In this document: piece by piece, positions 9,283 through 23,100 of the stretch
Numbering within the stretch: position 1 is the stretch's first letter
Layout: each line of letters begins with the position of its first letter
Assembly: GCF_026151205.1 (NCBI RefSeq)
Contig: NC_087079.1
Span: forward strand, 10,592,635 to 10,656,634
Direction: 5' to 3'
Length of the DNA stretch: 64,000 bases
DNA from: Bolinopsis microptera
Lineage: Eukaryota > Ctenophora > Tentaculata > Lobata > Bolinopsidae
Notes under the pieces: generated by a model
Databases searched by the model: none
Told to the model about the DNA's origin: nothing
The model's input: only the letters and a program-made list of their open reading frames with translations
Position numbers and translations under genes: made by a program

Positions 9283-12200
9283 ATGTTTGGAAGCTCAAAT
9301 ACATTTGGAAGCTCCACATTTGGAGGTTTTGGTGCTAACACAAACAACAATGCCACCTCTGGGGGACTCTTTGGAAACAAAGCAACCAACGCTTTTGGAA
9401 GCCCAGCAGCAAGCACCTTTGGCTCCACCACCGGCACTGGCTTTGGAAACACAACAAGTGGAGGTCTATTTGGAGCCAAGCCAGCCAACACAGGCACCAC
9501 TCTATTTGGAGCCAGTAATACTGGCACAAGTTCTTTTGGCAACACTACATTTGGTGGAGCAACAAAGTAATTTAATTTTATATATATTGAATTTCATCCT
9601 GCCCTGTTATCTTCTTTCAATGCAATGATGACCTGAATAAAATTGAGAATTTTAGGTTACTTTTTGTCACAATATCTTACATTTTGAAATTTCAGCCCTA
9701 CTACTAACACTGCATTTGGAGGATCCTCAATATTCGGTAACAATAATGCCAGTACAGCCAGTACTGGTGGACTCTTTGGGAGCACAGGAAACACATTTGG
9801 AAGTAATACCACAAGTGCTTTTGGGTCAACCCCTGCTAATACTGGCTCTTCATTATTTGGTGGCACTGCATCCACATTCGGAGCATCCACTCAGCAGAAT
9901 GGATCAAATATAAAATACAACCCAATGATTTCTCAAGACACTCAACAAATCAAAGGTCAACATCAGGTGAGAATACGGTTTTAAAACTGTTCTTAAGCAT
10001 TCCACTATTTATATTTGTACTGCGTAGTCCCTTTTTCAAGTTAAAGCATTGCCCTTATATCAAAAATTTGAAGTGTCACTGGTTTCTTAATTTTCTTAAT
10101 TCCCAGACTGTTCAAGTAAAACTACAAGTCATAACGGGCATGAAAGAGTACGAGACAAAAAGTGTAGAAGAGATACGCTGCGAAGACTACATTGCTGGCA
10201 GAAAAACTGGCCCAGCTGCAGGAACTACAGCTGCTCCAACTGGGGGCATGTTTGGTGCAACTCCAGCAGCTGCCACTACCACCAACACCTTCGGGGGATT
10301 TGGTTCCAACACCAATACTAACACTTCTGGAGGACTGTTTGGTGCCACAAATAACACTGCCACAACCGGTGGGCTGTTCGGAAATACTAATACAGCTGCC
10401 AAGGTAAATCGTGAATTGTACATATCTAGCTTAAAATTTACTCTAACATGGAAAGCATTGTTAGTTATAAACTCCTGAGACCTTAATCATGGTTGTATAC
10501 TACTTGTTTGTTAATATGCTTACTTAATATGCACTTGAATTTATTGTACTTGATTTTCTTAAAATCAAATTATTTTTAGCCAGGAGGATTGTTTGGAAGC
10601 ACAAATACAGGTACAACCAGCTTATTTGGTGGCACAACCAACACCAACACTGGAGGCACATTCGGTGCCACAAACACTTTCGGTGCCACAAACACTGCCA
10701 GTACATTTGGTAGCACTGGAACTAGCCTATTTGGGAACACCAATAATGCTAAACCTGGTGGCCTTTTTGGTAAGTTTTTCAACTAATTCTGACTAATTAT
10801 AAAACTGTGAGTGAAATCTGTGCAATATATCACTTACGGAAATTTAACTTATGCCCGGTCACGGTTTAATCATGTAAACTTGTCAGGTAACACTGCAACT
10901 AGTACTGCTGCTACTGGGGGATTGTTTGGTGGCACTGCTACTAACACCTTTGGAAACAACACCAATACTGGTAACACTACTGTTCATCTTTTTATCTGTT
11001 ACATCTACTGCTTATTTCTATCGAAAAAACTTCTCCAATGATTATTTCATCGTGATTTAAGAAAATGTTGTTGAGGATTTTAAACCATTTATCTTGATAA
11101 AGTGGGATCCATCTCAATTATCTATTTCTCGATATCTTTCATTTTGGGACCGAAAAACATACGACGTTATTTCAGGAACAAGTCTGTTTGGTAACACGAA
11201 CACAAATACTCCAGCTGCAGGAGGCCTGTTCGGTAATACTGCCGCAAACAACACTTCAGGAAGCTTGTTCGGAAACACAGCCAACAAACCAACTTTCAGC
11301 GCTTTTGGGAACACCAATACTGCCGCTGGTACCACAGGGTTTGGTTCTACTGGTGAGTTGATAATTAATGATTTAAATTTATTGTTGAGAAAATTCAGCA
11401 TTCAATTAAATGTGTTGAATATGAGATTGCGATACTGAATCATACCTCTGCCTTGTGCCTACATTTACTGGTTTATAGTCGATAAAAGTCATTAGCTTGA
11501 GGAACAAATCTCCCCAGGAACGGGTCTGTTCGGTAACACCAACGGTAAACCAGCATTCAGCCTGGGTGGAAACACAGGAACCACGTCACTCTTTGGGAAC
11601 AACAACACAGCTACCAATACTTTCGGTGCAGCCAACACAGGTATTTACATCTGGTATACTGGTACCACATTGGTTCTACACTGGTATCTACATCTGACTG
11701 AACCTTGTAATTATAAAATAAATTCAGTTTTTGTAAGACTAATAAGTCAGACCGGTCGCCAGCTACGTTTTACTTTTACTAAGGAATACTTTAGTCATGA
11801 ACCATTGTTAAACTATGATAATCGACAGGAGGGAGTATGTTTGGGAACACCGCCGCCAAACCAGGAGGCTTGTTCGGAACATCAACGTTCGGTGCCGCTA
11901 ACAACACTGGAACATCACTGTTCGGCAATAACAACGCTAACAACTCTTTATTAGGGGGTAACAATCAGCAGCCTGTTTTAGGTGAGTTAAAGAAGTAGCT
12001 AGAGGATACACTGGCACGGTTATGATCCAGAGTTATTAATAACCGCGACCGGTCATAAGTTAAATTTGTGCTGAATGCTGGTTTATTGTTGTTGGTAAAG
12101 AAGTAGCTCAATACGGGGCTTTTTTATTGTGTACATTGCACGTGCAATAACCTGTTAAGAAAACATTAAATTTCGTTTCCTCAACTCGCAGCTGTTTTTT

Positions 12201-12814
12201 AATTACCTGTGCCATTCCTTACTACCATTTTATTTAATAAAATCTGAATTTGAACTGATATGATTATCTGACCGTATTCAGGTGCTTCACTAGACAGTAC
12301 ACATATCCACCAAGTTGTAGCAGCCCTCTCCTCCACCCCCTTTGGAGACTCACCCCTCTTCAGAACCGCTCTCAACGAACACAAGAAACTGAAACCCTCT
12401 ACCCCTCCTCCTGCCAGTCTGGGAAATAACAAGAGCAGAATTAATACCAAACTTTCTGCTGTAAGTGTTTGAGAATGTTTAAATAGTATGTAACTCTGCT
12501 CTTTTTTACTGGAACAGGCGATCAATTTACTAAACTAAATGACAATATGCAATTTCTTTATTCATAATGTAGTGAGCCCTAACAAGATCTATTTTTGTAC
12601 CAGGTACGACCAAAGCCCCTGAACGCAGGATATAACCAGCTATTTGAGGGTCTAGAAGACGACATATCACCGTCCCCTGAAGCGTTCCTTCCACGTAGCA
12701 GTCTTAAGAAACTAGTTCTACAGTCTAACAGATACAGTGAGCCAGAGACACCTGATCCTGTGGAAACAGTCAGTAAAGCTGAGCAGTACCATGTAGACGA
12801 CAACCAACAACCAG
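9283..12814 (+). other. NUP98: NUP98 FG-repeat region with GLEBS motif (exons 1-10)
   Basis: The encoded protein is a low-complexity Gly/Thr/Asn-rich chain studded with GLFG and FG motifs ([23 protein letters not shown]). These form the permeability barrier and dock transport receptors. Exon 3 opens with the Rae1/Gle2-binding GLEBS motif at residues 186 to about 220 ([20 protein letters not shown], then EEIRCEDY). Exons 9-10 carry the conserved linker [11 protein letters not shown] and [17 protein letters not shown], then SLKKLVLQS. Six consecutive introns (4 to 8 and 10) fall in phase 1, mostly at a Gly codon, as expected if FG exons arose by duplication. Confidence 0.93.
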
Positions 12815-15800
12815 GTATGTTTGTTTAACGTCATATTAATATAATTACGTTATAATATCGAGACTATTTATAGTATTTTTGTGGTCTTATTGGACTTTTG
12901 TAATTTTTTTGAACTTAATAATAGGCGTTAAGTAATGTTGATTTTGCATAATATATTTGTGGTCTCATTGAAAGTTTGGGGATTTTCTGGGAATCGTGTG
13001 TCTGGTTATTAATAACTCTGGATCATAACCGTGCCAGTGTATCCTCTACCCGAGGGCAATTTGAGGTTGGAATGTTACAAAGCTGTCGCTGAAGCCTAAA
13101 AGAAATACCGAGCGAGTATAATCGTCATTCGTCAACATTGACTTTGTTGATTAGACAGAATTGATCAAGGGTGCCCAGCTCAGTGGAATGTTTTTCACAC
13201 GTTTCATCCTCCTCTCTTTGCGGTTATTGGCGTTATTAAAAAGAGTTAAACTACTATACCTTTGTAAAAACTTATTTTTTGATAAAATTGCAAAATGCGA
13301 TCCAATGAAATCAATGACTAGATGGCGGGGTAAAACAGAAATTTAAACATTACAACAATTTACTGCCTGGAAACACGTCATTATAATACCGAGCAATTGT
13401 CTCCTAATAGTACAGCGTATATTTTATCAATAGTCTAAATATAGATGTCTATGTTTCTAACCTTCTAAAGCAAGGGTTCTTTGTGAAAAATGTAAATTTC
13501 CCTAACATAAAATAATCATTCAATCAATTATGTACATGCAACTTATCAATATTTCCCTTCGTCTGTTCATTCATTAAACTGCAACTGTCCATTTAGCTGA
13601 GCATCAATCGGAATATTACGATTTTTGCGATCCTCAGCGCCGTATGGTCAACACTAAGCAGTTTTCCATGATGATTTCAATTGTCTCTTATGGTCACGTG
13701 TTCTCCTCTGTTCATTCCAAAGTACAACAAGCTAAACGTGATCCAGCATTGCCAGTCTTACGGCTCCCTGAAAGTTTTAGATTGTAGAAGAGCACAGTAA
13801 AATAGACATCACAAAAAGAGTTGAAAACAATTGCAAGAAATTGTTCTGGGTTGGGTGTAAAAAATATAAAAATAACTTAAGTTACCGTTGTCTCCACCAA
13901 GACCCAAGTCGTCTGTACCCGCGTGAAGGACTACTGCTCGTCCTCTTAAAGAATTTTCTCCTTCCAGAGCAAACCTATCTTCTTCCACGTAAAATTTGTC
14001 TCCATCTTCAATTAAGGATCATATTAGAAAACAATAAAATTTGAATCCTGTGCCGTATTGTATGAGATGAAAGATTCAGAAAACAGAGTCATCAAGCCCA
14101 GTAATAAATCTCTAAAATTTATAGATTTTAAAATCGATTCACTGGAAGTTTCACTGGAAGTTTCACTGAAAGTTTCACTGAAAGTTTCACTTACTCGTTC
14201 CGGTTCCCTGACCCACTATGAAGTTGAGAGTCGTCAAAACAAATCCTGAAAAAAAGGAATCTGAAGACGTTCATCATCTCCATTTGACACCTATTCTCAA
14301 GGTCTTAGGAGTTGTTATGTTTTCTATCAGCACAAAAGATTACAAATCATCTCAACTTGTTTAATTATCTTACCGTCCTCTGCATCCACATTTCCAAAAT
14401 CTCCAACATGATGAGAAGATGCTGGACCACCCGCTGCTCCGTGATCTACTCCGTCAGGGTTGAAGTGGCCTCCAGTCGTCAGGCAATTATCTGTAGTATG
14501 TTGGGTCATTTCCAGATGTTTTCTAATTCTCAAAGTGAGAATTTGCATTTTATATCAACTAGGGGATTATGCTAGGTTTACAATGTTCATGCAATGATTA
14601 TTGATTATAATTTTGGTTTAACTAATTTAGCTTACTTTCTGTAACAGGAGCAGCGTGGACATGAAAGCCATGTTTTCCGTCAGATACTTTCGGGTACGAA
14701 ACGGCAACTTTAACCTCTTGGCCTTTCCCAGGAGTGCTATAAAATGCTACTTTACCTGGAATTGACAAAAATTAAACCAGTCATGATGGTGTTCCTTTAA
14801 TTTAAGTTGAAATGTACTTGAAAAAGACGATATGTTTCTTTACACTGAACTTTCAACAAGATTTAGCTAAAGCTCTAGACCTGGTTGTTAACCTGGTCAT
14901 GGGAAATTAAAATCAGACATCGAATTTCTTAACTCTAAATAGAAAGCTTACCAATCTTCTTTCCATGGTTATGTAATCGGAGATGACATGATGCTATCTG
15001 ATCGTACTTATGGCTCGTTGACGCCAATTGGAGAACGGCAGCAAATATCAGCAACTGTAGCATCTTTCTGCAACTTCAATAAAAAGTTTAGGCGAAATCA
15101 CAATTTAACAAAAAGAAAATGCCACATTGCATGGGCAGATAATAATCTTTTTGCGTGACTACAGCCAGGCAATCATGTTATTATTATTTTGCAACAACTT
15201 CAAAATCAAGGCAAATACTTCAAAACCAAGGCAAATACTTCAAAATCAAGGAAAAAACTTCAAAACAAGGCGATGTGGAAATGAAAAGAGTAGATTCCAT
15301 AAACTCCTTCCTGGCTCCCGACCAACTAAAGAATATAATCTAACCGTTTAATCTGGGCTCCTGTTTCTAGATATATATATATTCTAGACTGTAAATGCAA
15401 GTCCCGAATACTAAATATATATTCTAGACATTTAATCTAATCGGAATATTTGAATGTCGGGCTGGAAAGATAACGCTGTCTTTGAAAAATTTCAAATTGA
15501 TAAATTACAACGAGATCTAAAGTTATGGTCGACTAAAAATGATCTCTCGATTATCAACATGAATGAGAGAGATACGAGGTAAAGTGACTTCACGTCACAG
15601 CATACTGAGATAATGTCCTGAATAGACAACTTTTCGTCCATTATATAATTAAGGTACGAGTTTGTACAGCGGTAATTACATAATTGAATAATACTATGCC
15701 TGCGACTGCGCAAATCAATAAAACCCTGCACAGTATGTATCAATATGAAGTCCAATCTAGTAATGTTCAGATTAAAATGGTTATAAAATACTCTTGGTAA

Positions 15801-18800
15801 ATTTTACCAACAAGCGAGGAAAATAAACCGGTGTGTTTCAAGTATTGTAACCGTAAGCCTCAGAATAAGTTTAACATTCCTCGAATTCCTGGCGGCAATA
15901 TCCGAGAATTTATTGATGGTATTTCATGGCATCTAATTGTATCTGATACTTTTTTCTGCGACTTTTTTCTGCGAAATTTTCTGTTCACAAAGTAACAATA
16001 GTCATGGTCACCACGAACACTTTTCACGCACTTCATTATTTATATCAAAATTTACAAAACTTATTTAACGCAAAGTTGAGCGCTATTAGTTAACGTAAAT
16101 TGAGTAATCTCGCTATTTGTAGTCAGGATGATAACTACACTATTAATCAATACTTACTTACTTAGCAAACGACTTGGTCACCTTCTTCACAGTATCAGAC
16201 AGATTGTTTTAATTAAATAACGTTTAGGACAAAAGGTAGATCACTGCAACAATTTCCGTGCTCAGTTCATTGAAACTACAGTCTGAATGATTTAATGATT
16301 GGGATAGTCAGGGGATATAGATAGTCATTTAAACGCTTCAATTACGAATTTTGTAATTATTTAATCGATAAAAAAGTTCATCTAAAATTCAATCACAAAC
16401 CCGATAACGTCAGGAGTCAAAAATAATTTTAATTTTTCGTCATAAAACGAAAAAAAAATCTTAAACTGAAAATAAAAATCTCTTATTCAATACATAAAAA
16501 ATTTCAAAAATTCTCCCCATGCAATATCACGATGTTTCATTCAATTCTATTATCCATAAAAAGTCCAAGTTTCAAAAGAAGTTTGATTCTAGTGTTTTTC
16601 CAGGTCACGAAATAGTTATGGTGACAGGTTTCCTCTGCTCATTCCAGAGTACAACACGCTAAACGGTTTCCTGCATTTCCAGTCTTACGGCTCCCTGTAA
16701 TCAGTCACATTAGAATATCTCAAAATAGTATGTGCAAAATAAAATGTTAGTCCTTATACGACAAATTTCATCAAAAATATTTATAAAATTCTCTGAACTG
16801 TGTCCTAAGAATTGTGAACAATTGATCCATTACCTTCGTCTCCACCAAGACCCAAGTCATCTGTACCCACATGTAAAATTACTGTACGTCCTCTAAAAGA
16901 CTTGTCTCCTTCCAGAACAAATCTATCTTCTTCTACGTAGTGATTTCTGGTATCTATAGTCAATTGAAGATATTTAGATCTTGGAATTGAAGTTTTTTCG
17001 AAACAATTTTCGAATTAGGTCAGACCAGAATGTAACGAGAAAAATGACGTAAAAACTCACTTACGATCAATTCCCTGACCCACTGTATAATCAATTTGGT
17101 GGAAAACAAAGCCTGAAAAAGAGTTTTGGTTTAGGTTTGTTATCTTATCAAATCTCTCACGGACACTATTTAGGAATTGGGAACGACTTGTAATCCAATG
17201 AATTATAAAGATTGCACAATGTTATCTCAACTTACCATCCCTTGCGATCGCATTCCCGAAGTCTCCAACATGATGAGAAGCTGCTGGACCACCCGCTGCC
17301 TCTTGGTGAGCTCCGTGCATTGCTACGTCCATTGCTACGTCCATTGCTCCGTGCTTTGCTCCGTTCATTGCTTCGTGCTTTGCTCCGTGGTGTGCTCCGT
17401 GCTCTGCTTGCGCTCCGTGCTTTGCTCCGTGGTGTGCTCCGTGCTCTACTCCGTGGTGTGCTCCGTGCTTTGCTCCGTGCTTTGCTCCGTGCTTTGCTCC
17501 GTGGTGTGCTCCGTGGTGTGCTCCGTGCTTTGCTTCGTGGTGTGCACCGTGCTCTACTCCGTGAGGGTTGAAGTGGCCTCCAGCCGTCGAACAATCATGG
17601 CCACCTTCTGCGACGGGTAGTGTATGGACATGAAAGCCATGTTCCCCGTTTAGCCTTGGGTGCTGAAAAGCTAATAATACTCTCTGCTTCTCTCCCGGTG
17701 TAGATGAGAAGGTAACTCTTCCTAAAGAGGGAAAACATTATAGGAGCCAGGCCATGAAGCTGTTGTTTAAAACAGGGCGGCATCTTCAAAGGATACAAAC
17801 GACTATGTATGATGGTCCGAGATTATTATCATAAATTATGTTTAATCATAGGTTAAATTAAATAAATAAGTAATTAACATCGAAAAGGAAAAAGTACCAA
17901 TCTCAGTCCCTTCGTTATGAATCTTCATCAGACACGATGCAGTCTGATCGTAAGTCTGCTCTGTTAGCACAAATAAGGCTGCACATATCACAAGGAGTAA
18001 CATCTTGCTGCAACGAAACGAAAAATATAAACTCGATTTAAGTCCATTTTGTTGGTTGCAAGCTTAGGGTCGGATCCATGCGTTAGTGTGGTGGCCATTC
18101 ATCAAGCTGCACTGTACTGTATCACGCGGTAACATGATTAGTTTAGTCGAATCGGGCTTTCAATTATTCAAAACTTTATAAATGACTTTCAAACGTGACT
18201 CGTGAGTAGAACGTGGGCGGAACCTGCAGTTACAGTTGTTTAACTTGCAAGAAACAAAGGAAAAAATTCATTAATTCGTGGACCAGATAAAGATTATAAT
18301 TTAGCCGTTTTATCTGAATCCAGATCTAATTTTGTTCCGATTAAAATGGTCTTAAAATGGTCTTGGTAAATGTTATCAGCGAACGAGGAAAATTTAACTG
18401 AATCGAATTATAAAATTTTGTCCCGTACGAGAATCCCGACGGCATAACCATTTCATAATAATGTCATAACCATGTCAGACAGTGCAGGTGTCATAATCAT
18501 GTAATAACTGAAAAGTGGTCACTAGCCGGTCACTAGCCAGTCACTAGCTAGTCACTAGCTAGTCACTAGCCAGTCACTAGCCAGTCACTAGCCAGTCACT
18601 AGCCAGTCACTAACCAGTCACTAGCCAGTCACTAGCCGGTCACTAGCCAGTCACTAGCCAGTCACTAGCCAGTCACTAGCCGGTCACTAGTCACTAGCCA
18701 GTCACTAGCCAGTCACTAGCCGGTCACTAGCCAGTCACTAGCCGGTCACTAGCCTGCTACTAACCAATGTGCACTGATGCTTAGTCGGGTGAGGCTAACT

Positions 18801-21800
18801 CTATCGAAATAGTCTTGGACCTTCATACATCTTCTGGGAGAACTCTTATAGAACAACATAGCTCCAGACTATATCACCAAATGCATCGACATCAAGAGTC
18901 AACCTGTACGTGTGCTACGAACTGAACAAGACTTTTTCCTCCTAAATGTTCCTCCTGTCTCAAATTATAGTAAAACTGAGAGAGGTTTCAGTTACTGTGG
19001 ACCCTCAATATGGAATCAGCTTCCTTATCAATTGAGAACATTGACTGATATTGTCTTGTTTAAAAAGAGACTAAAGACTCAACTATTTGAAAAAGTGTTC
19101 ATATAAGTACTGTATCATATAATATCTTTCTCATACAAACCATACTTCACAAAATGCTAGAAGTTCTTATGTACATGTTCATGAGTCGCTTTAGATGGCT
19201 TGAACTGAATCTTTGGATTTTGAGTTCTTTTTGGCTATAAAGCGATGTATAAATTTCTAGTTATTATTATTATTATTATTTTGTTTGTTCAGGTGTCAAA
19301 AATAATTAAAATTCTGTTTTAAAACTAATAATCAAAATATATTATTCAATAAATCCAAAATTTCTGAAACCCTCGGCCTCCACATGCAATCTCACAATGT
19401 TTCATTCAGTTTAATTATCATTAAATCCAAGTTTCAAAAGAAGTTTGATCCGAATGTTTTTCCAGGTTAGTAGGTCACTAAATATTTATCCCCCTGAAAA
19501 CTCTGATGGTTACACGTTTCCTCTGCTCATTCCAAAGTACAACATGCTAACCGTGATCCTGCATTACCAGTCTTTCGGCTCCCTGTAATCAGTGATATTT
19601 AAATATCTCACAAAAATAATAAAACTGTAGTCAGTACAGAACAAATTTCAACAAAAATATTTATAAAATTCTCTGAACTGTGTCCTAAGAATTGTGAACA
19701 ATTGATCCATTACCTTCGTCCCCACCAAGACCCAAGTCATCTGTACCCGCGTGAAGGACTACAGCTCGTCCCCTGATAGAATTTTCTCCGTCCAGAGCAA
19801 ACCTATCTTCTTCTACGTAGTTATATCCGGCCTCTTGTGAATTGAAGATATTTAGACCTTGAAGTTGAAGTATCTTTCGTAATTTACTAATGATTTTCGA
19901 ATAAAGTCAGACCAGAATAACTAGAAAAATAATGTAAAAACTCCAAATTTTCACTTACGATCAATTCCCGGACCCACTGTATAATCAATTTTCTCTAGAA
20001 CAAAACCTGAAAAAAGAGTATTGGTTTAAGTTTGTTATCTTATCAAATCACTCAAGAACACTATCATTTGGGAATTGAGAACGACTTGTAATCCGTCGGA
20101 TTATAAAGATTGCACCATGTTATCCCAACTTACCATCCCTTGCGAGCACATTCCCGAAGTCTCCAACATGATGAGAAGCTGCTGGACCACCCGCTGCTCC
20201 GTGATCTACTCCGTCAGGGTTGAAGTGGCCTCCAGTTGTCAAACAATCATTGCCACCTTCTGCGACAGGTAGCGCATGGACATGGAATCCATGTTTTCCG
20301 TTAGCTATTTTTGGGTGCAAAAAAGCCAGTCTTACTCTCTGTTTCTCTCCCGGTGTAGATGAGAACCAGACTCTTCCTAAAGATGGAAACCATTATGGGA
20401 GCAAAGATGCTGTTTTTTAATTCAGAAAAATCCGGTTTACGAGATTAAAAAATGTTCAAATGATTAAAAAGAAAAAGTACCAATATCAATCCCATCGACA
20501 TCGTTATGAAGCTTCATCAGACACGATGCAGTCTGATCATAAGTCTGCTCTGTTAGCACAAATAAGGCTGCACATACCACAAGGAGTAACATCTTGCTGC
20601 AAACAAATGGAAAATATAAACTCACTTCAAATCTACATAAATGAAAGGCTTTTAAACATCGGGACGCGATTTGTTCAGAGTGGAAGCTGCACGGAACTTA
20701 CAGTAACAGTTCCTTGCTTAACTCTTTAGAAGAGAGAAATTCACTTCTTAATTTCGGCGAGGAAAATATTCTATTCAACAACAAAGTGTTAAATGCTCTA
20801 ATTAATACTAGAATATACCTGAATATTTTCTCGAGACTTGGAAAAGAGCTTTTTACCGATCATTGACATTAATTATTTATGTTAGTTATAAAAACTAGTA
20901 TAATTTTATTTTCAGAGATAGTAATGGATACAACAATGAATACGATAGTATCCAACCGAGAACAAGAACAGCCTGATAACATCCGACCCAATCTTAACAC
21001 CACCCCAATCAAAGACATTTCACCCATCAGGTTTATTATTATTATCACAAATCGTATTTGTTTACTTCTCAAAGCAATCAACTTAGAAAACATGACACCA
21101 GCAAATCTCAAAGATCGCCTTTTTCAAACATTGTTAGCGTTCAAAGGCATGTCCTAATCCTCGAAATAATCCCAGAAAGTTACCATTCGACGACACACAC
21201 GCGGAGATGATAGAAGAAGCGGACACCTCCGCTACAGAACCAAACATAGTCGCTCTAAAAACAGAGAAATCTTCGCCAGCAAGGGAAGAAAAGTTAGCAG
21301 ACACAACTATAACTGTAAGTGATAAGTTAGCTTTGTAATTGTAAGAATTAAACGCATGATTTAAATAGTTAGCCACACCTGTCATGAACTGTCACAGTGT
21401 TACACAATGTTGGGTTAAATAATTACGATAAATTTGCTATTATCTAAGCTTGTTATTATATTATGTGGTTGAGACTTGAGAGATGAGACTGGCACGACTA
21501 AAACGAAAGTGCGGAGCAATGTTGTTTTGGCCGTGCTGTTTTAAAAATGAGTGCGCCAGCTGGAGCATGAAATTGAACACCTAGAGATAAAGACCCAGTC
21601 CAAAGAGAACAATCAAGACTCAATTTAAATAAAACTTAACTCAATTTGACTTTCTTTACAATTTAAGAACATTGTACGACTAAATTTGACTTCAAGAAAG
21701 TTGAATAAATATCAGCTGTTCTGTACATTTGAACAAGCATTCAATATACTAATAAAATAATTCATAACGCTAGTTAGTAGCTATTAGCGATATACGTTCA

Positions 21801-22612
21801 ATAGTTACTATACTGGTGAGCTACGACTGGGCTACGACTCTAATAATAAATAATTAAAAAAAACACATCAAATCATCAATGATAATATCGAACGTTTGTG
21901 TAAAACTGAAGCAAACATTGAGAAGCAAAACAAGTTCGTTAACTAGGTATATAAGCGTATAGTCCCATAATACTGTGTATACATTTAGTACAAAAGGCCT
22001 CATTATAGAGCTGTAGCTGTACGTGACCATATAAGGAGCTGTACGTGACCATATAAGGAGCTGTACGTGACCATATAAGGAATAGTACTACACTTTCCTA
22101 CAACTTCCTGAAACTAACCTCTCGTTATGATATTTCACGACAGTTGGTCGTTAGTCTCCAGTGTGAACCGTTTAGAGGCACAAACTGACTGGCCCTGCAG
22201 TCTAGTCTGCACCACGAGGTTATGCCTTTTAAAAAACTCAGTCATAGAAATGGATTAAAAAGGGGGCCTTTAGAAAGCCGCCTTCTAGTTGTAGAGCTGT
22301 TCAAATCCAGTGGTAATTGTAAAGAACAACAAGGTTTGTGGACTCAATATTTCAAGCTTACCGGCTAGGCTCTAGTCAAAATCAAAGAATTTAAATTATG
22401 AGCAAGTAACTGGAATTGTTTTGGTCGCTATAGAATGTCTTCAAAGTTGATACAAAAGTTCACGAGCCTTACTGTCCACACATAAACAAACTTATTTGCA
22501 AAGTAGTGAAAGCTTGATAACAACTTACCTATATACCCAACATAAGAGCTTATTGTTACTACTACCAGCTATATGTTAGTTGTTTCTAGTATTAGAGATC
22601 AAATGACCAGCT

Positions 22613-22653
<41 letters not shown>

Positions 22654-23067
22654 AATGACTACTTTTGGGGACTTGGGGAATTACGTCAACGATTTTACCC
22701 CGAGTCCCCATGATTTTTAGTCCCCATTAGTCCCCAAAAATCTCCATTAGTCCCCATTTAGATTTCAAAAAATCTGGCTTCTCCAGACCAGATCGTAAAC
22801 TTCTCGAGACTGAAGTCTAGAATATTTATAAATGGTCACTGGACATTCCTGACTTCTTGGGAGCTACTTTAGGGCTGTTAGAGTACCTCAGGTAAATTAA
22901 GGGAGGGGGCGGGGGCGACTACCAATGACAACATTGAGGAGAAATATTGCATATATACGCTTATTTTATCAGATTGATCTAGTAGCATCGTGCAAGGAGG
23001 AGTAACTGTAAGATTCTAATCGATAATCATTTTCCCCGATAATGTCCATGCTGATGGGTCAAAAGAT

Positions 23068-23100
<33 letters not shown>

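Noticed and set aside
14058-14249. Small + strand frame with [18 protein letters not shown]
   Set aside because: Translation of the 12-bp intron repeat next to a SOD A donor site.
17177-17620. + strand and second - strand frames over the SOD B repeat (SVLCSV..., RSKARS...)
   Set aside because: Shadows of the 12-bp repeat; the spliced SOD frame explains the region.
22613-22651. G run as a sequencing or assembly gap filler
   Set aside because: The same junction type recurs at several sites with matching octamer duplications, so the runs are probably real, though their exact length may be uncertain.
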